A stretch of 64,000 bases of DNA from Membranipora membranacea (taxonomy: Eukaryota; Bryozoa; Gymnolaemata; Cheilostomatida; Membraniporidae), in the NCBI GenBank assembly GCA_914767715.1, contig OU612070.1:5163501-5227500 (forward strand), given 5' to 3'. Shown here one piece after another: positions 12,832 to 23,700 of this stretch. The first letter of the stretch is position 1; the number at the start of each line of letters is the position of its first letter. Under the pieces are notes generated by a model. That model searched no databases. It saw nothing but the letters and a program-made list of their open reading frames with translations, and was not told where the DNA came from. A program made the position numbers and the translations under genes.

Positions 12832-14820
12832 GTTTATGCTACAAGGAAGGCGGATTTATAAATGAGCAATGGCATCTAGGTATAGAAAATATAATCATTC
12901 TATGATAGTTAAGCCTTTGTTTTGCTGATGAATGCTACGCATTGAAAGCTTTTTAAATAAAAAAGGAGTGTTGTTCGCATGATTGAATTGAATCTGATCC
13001 AAATAGAATCGCAAGTATGATAATGTGTTACATTCGGAGTATTACATTATAGTTTAACATGACACCATGTTGTCCTCCTTCCTTTGTCAGCAATGATACT
13101 AATAAACTGCACATTTACAATACATATTACACCTTTGGTATGTTGGAACGGTGAACGATATCTAAAGACAAAACGTCTCACATAGTTCATATTCAAGTGA
13201 GACAATTGTGAATAAATGTGAATAAATGTGAAAATCGGAATGAATGTGACCTCAAATAAACTCTCAATTTATGGACCAACCTTAGTTGTAACAGACAGCG
13301 TAGTAATTAATCCATTAATCTATTGCCTTTTTGCACTCTTTCCATTTCTATTATTGATCAACTGATAAACACAGCAGAAATCATATGATCTTCCCGGATC
13401 TTGACTTGACTTAAACTTACTTTTGCAGAGTAAAAACTCATTCTTATTTCTTATTGTGGTGATTAGTGAACCTCACATCAGTTTTCCTCATATCTAAATA
13501 TTCAATCTGGTTAACTGATATCTCTTATAAATTTGAATGGTAATTTAATTTTTTGGCTCTGATGCAATCTAACACCTGCCAATATAAAGAAACTATAGAG
13601 TGATAATAACCTCACGGTTGTCAATCAAAACTAAGTACAGGGCAACCTACAGTTAACCACTACCAGGATCAGAGAGCGAGAGAACCTCAGGGAATGACCC
13701 CTTCCTGTGACAGGAACTGGGAAGATCCTACAATTACGGGGCTGCATTCTTGTAGCATTTTATATGAAAAGTTGAACTGACAACTAAAATACTCAAAAAG
13801 AATGCATTGATTATGCCTAGGAACTTTTTGAAGCTAAATTTAAGTTCCAATTCATTAAACACAGGATGCGTTTTCTTATTATCTAACACCTGCCAATATA
13901 AAGAAACTATAGAGTGATAATAACCTCACGGTTGTCAATCAAAACTAAGTACAGGGCAACCTACAGTTAACCACTACCAGGATCAGAGAGCGAGAGAACC
14001 TCAGGGAATGACCCCTTCCTGTGACAGGAACTGGGAAGATCCTACAATTACGGGGCTGCATTCTTGTAGCATTTTATATGAAAAGTTGAACTGACAACTA
14101 AAATACTCAAAAAGAATGCATTGATTATGCCTAGGAACTTTTTGAAGCTAAATTTAAGTTCCAATTCATTAAACACAGGATGCGTTTTCTTATTATGTGG
14201 TTAGCATTCAAAGTTGTTGAGCTGTTCTAATTGAAAGACACATGGTCTTATTTGCTTGTTTCATTGATCGGTGGTAAATAAAGTTCATTAAATTCATAAC
14301 AACATTCCTAAAGACCTAAGACTGAGATCTGATGCAAGTTGCTGAGTCGATATACATTGTTTAATAAATATAATTATATTCAACTGCATATGGATGGACA
14401 CAACCAAATTAGTCATGGAATGTTTCGCAATATGAATAGGGAAAATGTATCCTTAAATCTAGAATATTATATAGGTTTAAAGATGAGATTGTTACCGAGA
14501 TGCTGATTCTTCATACTATGTTCTCAAAAAGAGGTATTGTTCTAAAAAATTATGGTAATTATTGAAACGTAAACAAAGAGTTTTTCCGAAAATAATAAAC
14601 TTTATTTATATAGTAGTGCTAAACTTAGTCCTGATTGTAAAGTTGCACAAAATATCAACATCAAAAAAGAACTTGTGAGGAGCAATTCTCTGGCATGTCA
14701 TCAAATATTGAGCAGTTGCTGATTAATAGTAGCTTATTATGTAATCGTTTGAGAGACTTTTCCTTGGAATGAGAATAATCCCTTTCCTCTAAGTGGGCAC
14801 AAGATAATTCTGATCAAAGA
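11865..14820. repeat. Segmental duplication, right member (pairs with 8930-11545)
   Basis: Carries the D2 exons and flank. Differs from the left member mainly by an internal 314-bp tandem duplication. Apart from the D2 exons it holds no other gene that I can support. Confidence 0.85.
13567..14194. repeat. Exact-looking 314-bp tandem duplication
   Basis: 13567-13880 is repeated at 13881-14194, both starting ATCTAACACCTGCCAATATA and ending TGCGTTTTCTTATT. The two halves look identical by eye, so this arose after the 2.9-kb duplication, whose left member has a single copy (about 10,635-10,950). Confidence 0.88.
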
Positions 14821-16156
14821 ATAAGTCCGACTGGATAAAGTCTGAGGAGGATTGTCATTATTATAAGTCGTAATCAGGTTTGGGAATTGTCTGTAATACA
14901 GGACTGGGGCCAAAACCAAGTTCGGAGCTGTAGTGGTTGCTGAGGACGTAGTGGTTGTTTGTGTTGTTGTTGTGGTACTTGATGGGAGTGTGGGTTCGGT
15001 TGTTTGTGTTGTAGTTTTAGTGGGGGTAGCTGTTGGTGAAGTCGTTATAGCTTGCATAGCCATGGCATAAGTAGGCATGGTATATGTGGTTGATGTTGGT
15101 GTTGTTATTGTAGTTTGCATAGGTGTGGTAGTTGTTGTTGAAGTTGTAGTTGTTGTGGTTGTTGTTGTTGTTGGTGATGTTATGCAGGTAAAGCCGTTGG
15201 CTGGTCCATTTATTTCACAACATCTTTGACAGCATTTTTCCCCATTGGAAGAACAACCCAAGTCAATTAAAGTGGCACAGTAGGATTCCTTATCTCTGTA
15301 AGGGCAGTCAGGCCCCAGCGAAGGTGTCGCATGTTCAAAACATGATCCACAGCAAAGCCCGTCATTTACATTGCAGGTTGTGGGATATGAAAGTTCGACG
15401 CTATAAAAAGATTACTAAATAGATTTGAATTAGGAATACTTAGATCACTTTCAATGCTAGCTGTTGTCAATATCAAGTTGACTACTTGGAAGAAAGCATC
15501 AAGCTTCAAACTATTTCCTTTTCAATTTCGCTATTCCTATAATTTGAACTTTGAAATATTCTATTTATTTGCGGGGTAAACAATAGCACACGGCAGCCAT
15601 TTTTGGTCGACTAGCAATTATATTTATTTGGTTAACATCACAAAGTATACCCCGGAGAGCTCAAGTGGGAAGCTAGTGAGAAACAGCTGTATTTGGGTAG
15701 ATTGTTGACCATAACTTATTATCGGTCTAACATACGGGCCCCTGTTACTCAATGTTAAATAATCAGAACACCAATTGAAATTTAGAATATGTTGTGAAAT
15801 GTGTTACAACTGAAAAGTTGTCGTCATCGTTTGATAGGATAGTGATAATCTCACTTCATGCAAAAACCATATCTAGAAAAAAGGAGCAGTTACTATCCAT
15901 TAAGAATGTTTTTTGTATATATGTCAGGGACTACTTACCAAGCTGGGTGTTTATCCCCATATAAAGAGTCACTGCCGAGTTGAGGATTCTGTAGGCTTGA
16001 ATATGTATCACAACACTCCTCTTCTGTGGCAGTGTCATAGCATTCCATCGCGGTGACTGTGACACATGTGACACTTTCATCTCCACGAGGGCAATTAGCT
16101 ATAGTTTTTAAAACATGGTGATGGGAAATTATAACCAGCACAATAATATACTGCAT
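14737..16156 (-). CDS. Unit D1: putative short secreted PLAC-module mucin, two exons
   Basis: Exon 1, 16156-15939 (leader MQYIIVLVIISHHHVLKTIA plus first module); exon 2, 15400-14737. In phase, 882 nt, about 293 aa. Unlike D2 and D3 the B-type acceptor (ACTATAG) is still present between leader and module, so this exon could in principle be spliced from an upstream exon or translated from its own ATG. Two cysteines of the conserved pattern are replaced (CCDTY and SDSLYGD), so one module is probably misfolded. The mucin tract of about 80 residues is fused out of frame to tail-exon sequence, as in D2. It is the most diverged of the three units. Confidence 0.45.
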
Positions 16157-16265
16157 GTTTGTGTTGCGAGGAAGGCCGATTTATAAATGAGACAAGGCCT
16201 CTAGGTATAAACATAAAATCACTTTACAAATAGTTTAGCCTTTGGTTGGCATACAAATGCTTAGT

Positions 16266-17917
16266 GGGCGTAGCCATTTTTAAGTAACCAATAAACTGAT
16301 GATGTCAAAGTTCATCTTACAAAAAAAACTTTTCCGTTTGAGAAACTACACACTTTAAAATGTACAAATAGCAACAAGTTTTCATATTCCTGCAATTGAA
16401 ATTTTCAGAAATGAGCAGTAAATCTCATAAACCAGGTTAAAATGTGACGGATAGGACAAAACTAAGAAGCTCACCAAAGGTGAAATATGATTTGTAAAAA
16501 CCAAAAACAAGTTTAGGGCTGTTAAACTCATACATGCGAATGCTTCGGGAGAATTTTCTTCTTCATTATGTTTGATGGAAAATTTTGACATTCTTTGTGT
16601 TGTGTCCCGTGTGTCACAAATAACGCGTCAAAGTTCCGTTGAAAGAAAATAAAGGTTGTGTTCAGGGTGAAAATTATTTTGTTTCTTCGAACTATTGATG
16701 CTACTCATTGGATATTTACAGGCACTATTTGCCTGGTACACTTATGTGAGATTTAACTGGCCGATGAATATGAAATGTGACGCATGGGACAAAAAGCAAT
16801 AACGTCACATTTGGTGAGAACCATCCCCACATAAAATGTCTTATTGCACTGTTAACACTACCAATGACCAACAGCAGGCCTTATACCACAAAGCATATTT
16901 GAAAAGAGTTTCTTTGCTTCATTGGAATTTTATGTGAGCTCTAACAAAAAACTATGGTGCTTAGCTAGGCTCAAAATTTGGAGTCGGACAGCTGCTAATA
17001 TCTTTTTGAAATTTTGCTCAAAATTCAAAAGTTAGTAGCAAATATGCTGATAGAACTCTTAAAAAGCCAAGAAGAGTTTTGATTTTGGTTTTATTTTATT
17101 GCTTTTTATCAGTATAACCATTATTATCAGATTGTAATTTAGTGTCCTGTGCTATGTCCTGTGCGTCACAGCTGGCAGGTAGCTAAGGCGATATAATATG
17201 GCAAACATATTAAGATTAGTTAATTTTGTGTTACACCATATTATTCTACACATTCTCGTTAATAGAAATCAAGAGTTTTAATCGCACAGTACCTTCATTT
17301 CAGTAGGAATATTACCCAGTCTAAGTGACACCATGTTTTTGCTAGATTTCTGTCCCGTGCGTCACAAAATAATTTCACTTTCCGGCATAATTTTAAATTT
17401 TGTAGCAAATATCCTGTAAGAAGTTGTTTGTAGTGCATAACAGTTTAGACACTTTGGTTATCTTAATGATTCTTTTTCGATTTTAAACAGAACGCAATTT
17501 TGTGTCCCGCACGTCACGTCCCGATCGTCACAGGTGGGAGGCGACTTTAGCGGCTAATCATGGCTAACTCAAAATGATGAGAAATTCTTGTGTCAAACAA
17601 TTTTGTTTTGCGATCCCCATTATTAGGAATCAAAAGTTTTTATTTCATTGCATCTCTATTTCAGAAGAAACTGTAATTTTGCAAAGTACCACCATATTTT
17701 GTAAGTTTTCTGGTCCCGTGCGCCACAACACTGAAAAGGCTCTGTAAATTTGTATTTAGACCTTTGAGTGGAAGAAAACTGTGTTTTAAATATTTATATG
17801 GGTTTATATGGGTTTAAAATTAACACTTTCCTCATTATACATATACTAAAGGTACAACATTGACCTGAAGTTGTGAATGTCCTGTCCGTGACACCCCTCT
17901 CAAAAATAGCCTTGCCC
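16266..17917. mobile_element. Candidate non-autonomous DNA element (1.65 kb) inserted in a duplicated block
   Basis: Imperfect terminal inverted repeats (GGGCGTAGCCATTTTTAAG at the left; the reverse of CTCAAAAATAGCCTTGCCC at the right) are flanked by a 4-bp direct repeat TAGT. The flanks continue one block that is contiguous in the sister copies near 9,985 and 12,930. It contains about eight dispersed copies of a GTCCCGTGCGTCACA-like motif, those in the left part reversed. No transposase frame is visible. Confidence 0.65.
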
Positions 17918-19150
17918 TAGTGTTGAAAGCTTTTTAAATCAAAAGGGTGTGTTGTTCGCATGCATCGCGAGTGTGATAATGTGTTACATTCAGAGAATTA
18001 CATTATAGTTTAACATGACACCATATGGTCCTCTTTCTTTTGTCAGCAATGATACTAATAAACTGCATATTCACGATACATATTACACCTTTGGTATGTT
18101 GGAACGGTGATTGCTATCTCTTCAATCTATTGAGCAGTCACAGCTAAAAACAAAACATCTCATATAGTTCACATTCAAGTGGGACAATTGTTCATAAATG
18201 TGAATAAATGTGAAAATCGGAATGAATGTGACCTCAAATAAACTCTCAATTTATGGACCACCCTTAGTTGTAGCAGACAGCATAGTTATTAATCCATCTA
18301 ATCTATTGTTAGTAATGAGACATATCGACCATTTCATTGAACTGCTAAACTTTTTGCTTTACAAAAAGTCAAGGCTTGGGTTGGCTGACGAATGCGTAGT
18401 CTGTTTGTTTGTTTAATTTAATACTCATTCCAGAGATGTTTACAGATAAAAGGAGGTACAGGATGTAGCAAACAGTAATGATAATCATAAAACAAAAAAT
18501 ACGTTGTTTTCAACTAAATATACTTCGGGTTTGCAAGTATCGATTGTCCTTGCATTACAGTGCGACATCTTTTAATATAAAAGTTTGATGAACTTGAACG
18601 GATCGGCCTGAAAGCTTGAAAGCTTTTCAAATAAAAAAGAGGTCTCATTAGCATGATTGAATTGAATCGCATGTATGTTAAGGTGTAATATTCTGATAAT
18701 CACAATTATAGTTTAATATGACACCAACTGGTCATCTTTCTTCTGTTAGCAATGATACTAAACTGCACACAATGCTGTACACATTACACCCTTGGTATGC
18801 TGCAGTGGTGATTGCTATCTCTTCAATTATGTTGAACATCAAACATTGAAGGTAGTTCACACTCACATTAAACTTTGGGGATTGTTAAAAAATGTGACTA
18901 AATGTGAAAATCGGAAGAATGTGACTTTAAATGAACTCTTAGTTCACTGGACCAACCTTAGTCGTAACTGAGAGTGCAGTTATCAATCCATCCAATCTTG
19001 AGACATAACGGCCTCCTTCATTGAACCGTCAATCTTTTTACACTCTTTCCATTTAATTAATCTTAATTGTTTTCCTAATTTTTATTGAACACAGCAGAAA
19101 ATCATATGATCTACGTCCAAGTCCTCGAGGCAGTAACCATGTCCACTAAT
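17918..19150. repeat. Two diverged copies of the unit-flank block downstream of copy B
   Basis: 17921-18340 and 18600-19150 both match the flank at 9990-10450, 12930-13390 and 7430-7990, sharing GAAAGCTTTTTAAAT, TTTAACATGACACCA, AGCAATGATACTAA and ACACCTTTGGTATG. They show that the duplication unit was once present at least twice here. No gene is supported in this stretch. Confidence 0.75.
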
Positions 19151-19199
19151 TATCTTTTTTCAATTGCATACAGATTACAAAACTCTTTCTTTACGCTAC

Positions 19200-20711
19200 C
19201 AGTACCAACCGACAAAAGGGGGAAACATCCTGGATTTTGACTGAAACCTTTTTTTGCAGAATATAAAACTCATTCTTATTTCTCATTGCGGTGATATTTT
19301 GACCTCCCCCCCACATCAGGTTTGCCTCATATCTAAATATTTAATCTGATTAGAATAACATCTCTTATACGTTTGAATGGTAATTTAATCTTTTGGTTCT
19401 GATGCAATCTAACACCTGCCAACGTAAACAAACGATAGTATTGTTTTATAACCTCACGGTTGTCGTTCAACAGTAAGTACAGGGAACCTCAGTGAACCAC
19501 TGTCAGAATCGGAGGGTAGATTAGAGAACCTAAGAGAGTGGCCCCTTCTTGTGACCGGAACTGGGTCGACAGTAGCAGTTTCAACTCCGATCTTCCTTCA
19601 CCATTTCCTGTACCTGCACTGGTACCAGCTGTCGATCCCGCTCTGGTACCTACTTCAATTTATGCTGGTATTTCATACATAGGAGTTATAGGATAACTCC
19701 TTGGTCTTACCAAACAGATGTACAACCTCCTACTGCAGCTTACTCACTAGGAGACTCGGAGTGTGTGATCAAGCTCCCAGTACAGGGCATGTACCCTAAG
19801 ATTCAGCATATAAATTCAGGCCAGGAACTATCATTGTCTGGAAATAGGTACTGCCAACCTATGCATGGAGTCAATGTTTCTTAAAGAATCTGCAATTATT
19901 TCAATGTGCCTGTGGTGCTGTATTCAGAGACCCGCATACTTGTAGCATTGTATATGAATAGTTGCATTGTCAACTAAAAAATGCACAAAAAAAATGAATT
20001 GATCATGCCTGGGATCTTTTTGAAGCTAAATTTCCAATACACTAAACACAGGATGTAGTTTCTGCTTCACTATGGTTCCATGCCTCGAATTTGTGGTACA
20101 CTTCAATTTCGAATTATGAATGCTAACCAGTTCCATGGTGAAAAAAACATGAAGCAAATTTTCCGCGGCCGGGACTTGAACTTCAATTTAAGCAACATGC
20201 TATACATAATGTTCAATAAAGATTATTATATTCAACTGCATATGGATCGACACAAAAAAAATGGTCATGGGATGTCTCGCAATCAGAATAGGGAAATATG
20301 AATCTTTGAACATGAAATATTACAGGTAGAAATATGAGATTGTTAGAGAGTCGCTGATTCTACATTACAATCAAATGCAGCTATGTTCTCAAAAATTGGG
20401 GTAATTATTGGAATGTAAACAATGAGATTGTAAACTGGATTGTCAAAGATGGACAGATGCTCGATTTGTGCAATATACAAAAATAGGAATATTTTTTTCA
20501 AAAATAATAGACTTAGATAGTAGTGTTGAACTTAGCCCTGATTGTAAAGTTGCACAAAATATCAACAAGAAAAGAACCCGCAAGGAGTAATTCTCTATCA
20601 TGTCATCAAATATTGAGCAGTTGCCGATTGTCAGTAGCGTATATACCTCTAGACCGTTTGAGAGACTTTCTACTATGAGTGGGCATATGATAATACCAAT
20701 TGTAGCAGAAA
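19200..20711. repeat. 3' flank of copy B, source of the D-unit 3' segments
   Basis: Sequence from the copy B stop codon down to about 19,200 recurs at about 11,540-10,470 and 14,820-13,400 (for example ATCAAATATTGAGCAGTTGC and CTAACACCTGCCAA). It ties the D units to duplication of the 3' end of a B-like gene. Contains no gene that I can support apart from the coding-like segment at 19574-19885. Confidence 0.7.
19574..19885 (+). other. Coding-like segment absent from the duplicated units
   Basis: About 310 bp that interrupts sequence shared with D2 and D3 (left flank GGAACTGGG, right flank resuming near TCTGCAATTATTTCAATG). On the plus strand about 70 codons are open, with phrases such as YRITPWSYQTDVQPPTAAYS and GNRYCQPMHGVNVS, preceded in another frame by a Pro/Val-rich run. 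Could be a fragment of a retroelement or an exon relic; unrecognised. Confidence 0.35.
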
Positions 20712-23700
20712 TCAGACTTGATAAAGTCTTAGAGGAGGTCTTATACTTGACTGCACTGTGTTTTCTCGGCTCACATTGCGAGGGAGTCCTCTGCCTGGAG
20801 TAGGTACAGCATAGTCATAATCAGGTTTAGGTATTGTCCGTGATACAGGACCAGGGCCAAAGTCCAGAGAGTACCTGGGCTTGCCTGTTAAGCTTCCATC
20901 CATATACCCACCAATGCCTCTCCTGCCGAATGGTGGTGGTATCATCGGGCTGCCATAACCAGGAGGCATAACTCTGGGGTCGCTCCTCATCAGTTTGGAT
21001 TTATCTGCCTTCGCATTCTTTGACGTTATGCAGGCGCACACAGAGATGATGATAGCGACAACGAACAGAACAATCAGGATAACTCCAAGTAACACATAGA
21101 GCCACACTCCACAAACGGATCCGGCTATAATAAAACAAAATATTAATACGTAAGTTATCTTCTACAACAACTTATCTTATCTCGTGGTAACTATTAGGAT
21201 TATGCTCCCTTTTCTTAAAAGCACACAACTACCCATAACTTTAACAATTCGCTGTGACTGGACAATGCAGAGGTTGAAACAAGTAGGATTTGCATGCATC
21301 ATAATATTAAAGTTTTAAATGAAGGTGGTCTAGTCGAGATACATGGCATATAAATTAAGAGATCTCTTTAAGGAAGAGAGTGTCTTTGTACACAGGCTGA
21401 CCCCTGGAAAGTCTGGAACTGCAAGTAGCAGAATTATCTTGGTTTGGTAACAGGACTGAGATGTATTATATAACAGTGCAAAGTGGTCGGCTACTTAGGT
21501 CTGGATGGAGAAGTTATTTGGTAATTCACTCAAAGTTTCAGTGCATGCATTGATAATTCAATAGAGTAGAGTAGTATTGCACCTCAAACTTGTTGCCTGC
21601 CAAAAGGCATAAACTTATGTTGGGAAACTGAAGTCAGCTACGTAAATAAATCACAGGGAACTGAAAAGGTTGTGCCTGAAATCACTAGGTGGAAATGAAG
21701 AGTACAAATACTGGCTGGTCAAGTTTTTTCTTTATGCGGCGTGTGCATGGAAGGAAAATGATTGCACAGTGCTAGTTGAGAATTAGGCATTAATCGATTA
21801 CGATTCTAACAATTGCTAGTAAAATGCAACAAAAAACCAACGTATAACTTGATTTTGCCACAACAGATTTTGCATGCAGAACTACAAAGCATTTAAGCCC
21901 ATTAGTTAGTCTTTAGAAGGTAGCCACTGCAAAGTTAAGTGGCTTCTCTCCAAGATTTGAGCAACAATTAGCGTGTATGTATGCAAGGGACATTTGAGTG
22001 AGCGCTAATACTGCAGTAGCAAAGCTTAAGCTGCGATGTTTGAGCCTGCTAGAGTGTCATGGAAGAGAAAAGAAGGCATGTGCAGGATTAGAAGCAATGT
22101 AGCGTCAGCAAACTTGAACTTACAAGTGAATGGTTTGAGGGAGTCTAAACAAAAGCAAAGATATAATAATAATAGTGTATGATATAAGAACAAGAATTAT
22201 AACACTACTGGAAGTTGTTACAACAAGAAGGGACTGCTCACAGTGGAACAATGGTCCAGCAAGGCTATCAATGGTTTTCTGTGACAGGTGATTGGGAGTA
22301 GAAAAACCTGCTGGTTATTTTCCAGTTTTTCCCGAACGTGTTCACTCTTGGAAATTTGGAATTCACCATCAGAATTCTCAAACTCGAAGAGAATGTTGCC
22401 CTAATTTAGGTTGAGGATTATCATACAATCATAGCACAGGAACTAGACAAACCTGAGGGACGGACACTACAACAGATTAAACATCTATATTCTCTAAATT
22501 ATTCATACCTGGGCATGTACATACAGGAGTTGTCTCCCCCTGAGGTTGACACATTTGTCCGAGACCACAGTACACTCCATCACAAGATATAGCACATATT
22601 CTACCGGGTTCATCTGTATAGGGGGAGATATCAACTGGATATCCTGTAATTATATTAGATGTATGATAAATGTGCTCAGTATAGTCTGCATACAACTGTG
22701 AATGAGGTGCCTAGAAACATGATATTTTCAATCCGTACTCCCAAATGACACGCATTGACTCCTGCTTGATACAAAAAAACCCGTCCATTATTTTCAGAAT
22801 TTTAGAGCAGTGCACTTCACTGATGGAATGCTTGGTAATGAGGCAGGGATGATGTGGTGCTAACATAGATTACCATGTACTGTGTGGTAAACTTACCAGA
22901 ATTACAGGTACAGTTGTAGGAGCCATCTGTGTTCTCACATTGGGAGTTGTCGCTGCAGCTGTTGAGAATAGCCTCGTCACATTCGTCTATGTCAAAGGCC
23001 AATGGAGCATCCACAACAACTAAAATAGAGCCGTTAGGAGGTGGAGGTCAAGTTCATATCTTGATTACAAATGGCCCCATGACTGAATTCCTGGTATTTA
23101 CAAGGTGAAACTTCATTATGGTATGGTATTGTGGTAGGTTACCTAAACGAGTGAAGTATTTGTAGAAGGAAAAGCTTGTACCTTCTTTGTTGGAGAAAAT
23201 ATCGGAATTCATCGCTAGCTATCATTTTTCATCTCCTTACATTACATCAACTCCTTTCTCTACTAGCTAAACTTTTTGCTAGCTTACATAAGGTCATCTT
23301 CAATCTAGCCTCACTAAACTCTAGCTACTAATATTCACACCTTGTATCGTGTGAAGGGTATACAAGTGTCAGCAATGTAGCTTTTTTATATATGTTGCGT
23401 ATCCCACCAACATGTTCTATTTTTAAATATATGCGTGCATTCACACAATGCTCAAAGTTTATCAAACCTCCTTAGATTTCAAGTTTTATATAACCGTAAT
23501 GATGCATCTATGTTGTAAGATACTCTGACAATTTTTGTTGTTGGCAGTTTTCCGGTTTTATTCAGACACAATATACATGACCCTAGCAGGAAGCTGCCAG
23601 GCAAAATCCAAAATGTGACTACTCCATTCAAAATGCCATTAGCAACTGATCTTTATAAAAAATGCTACCAGCTTATAAAATTTACACAGTACAACTTTAC

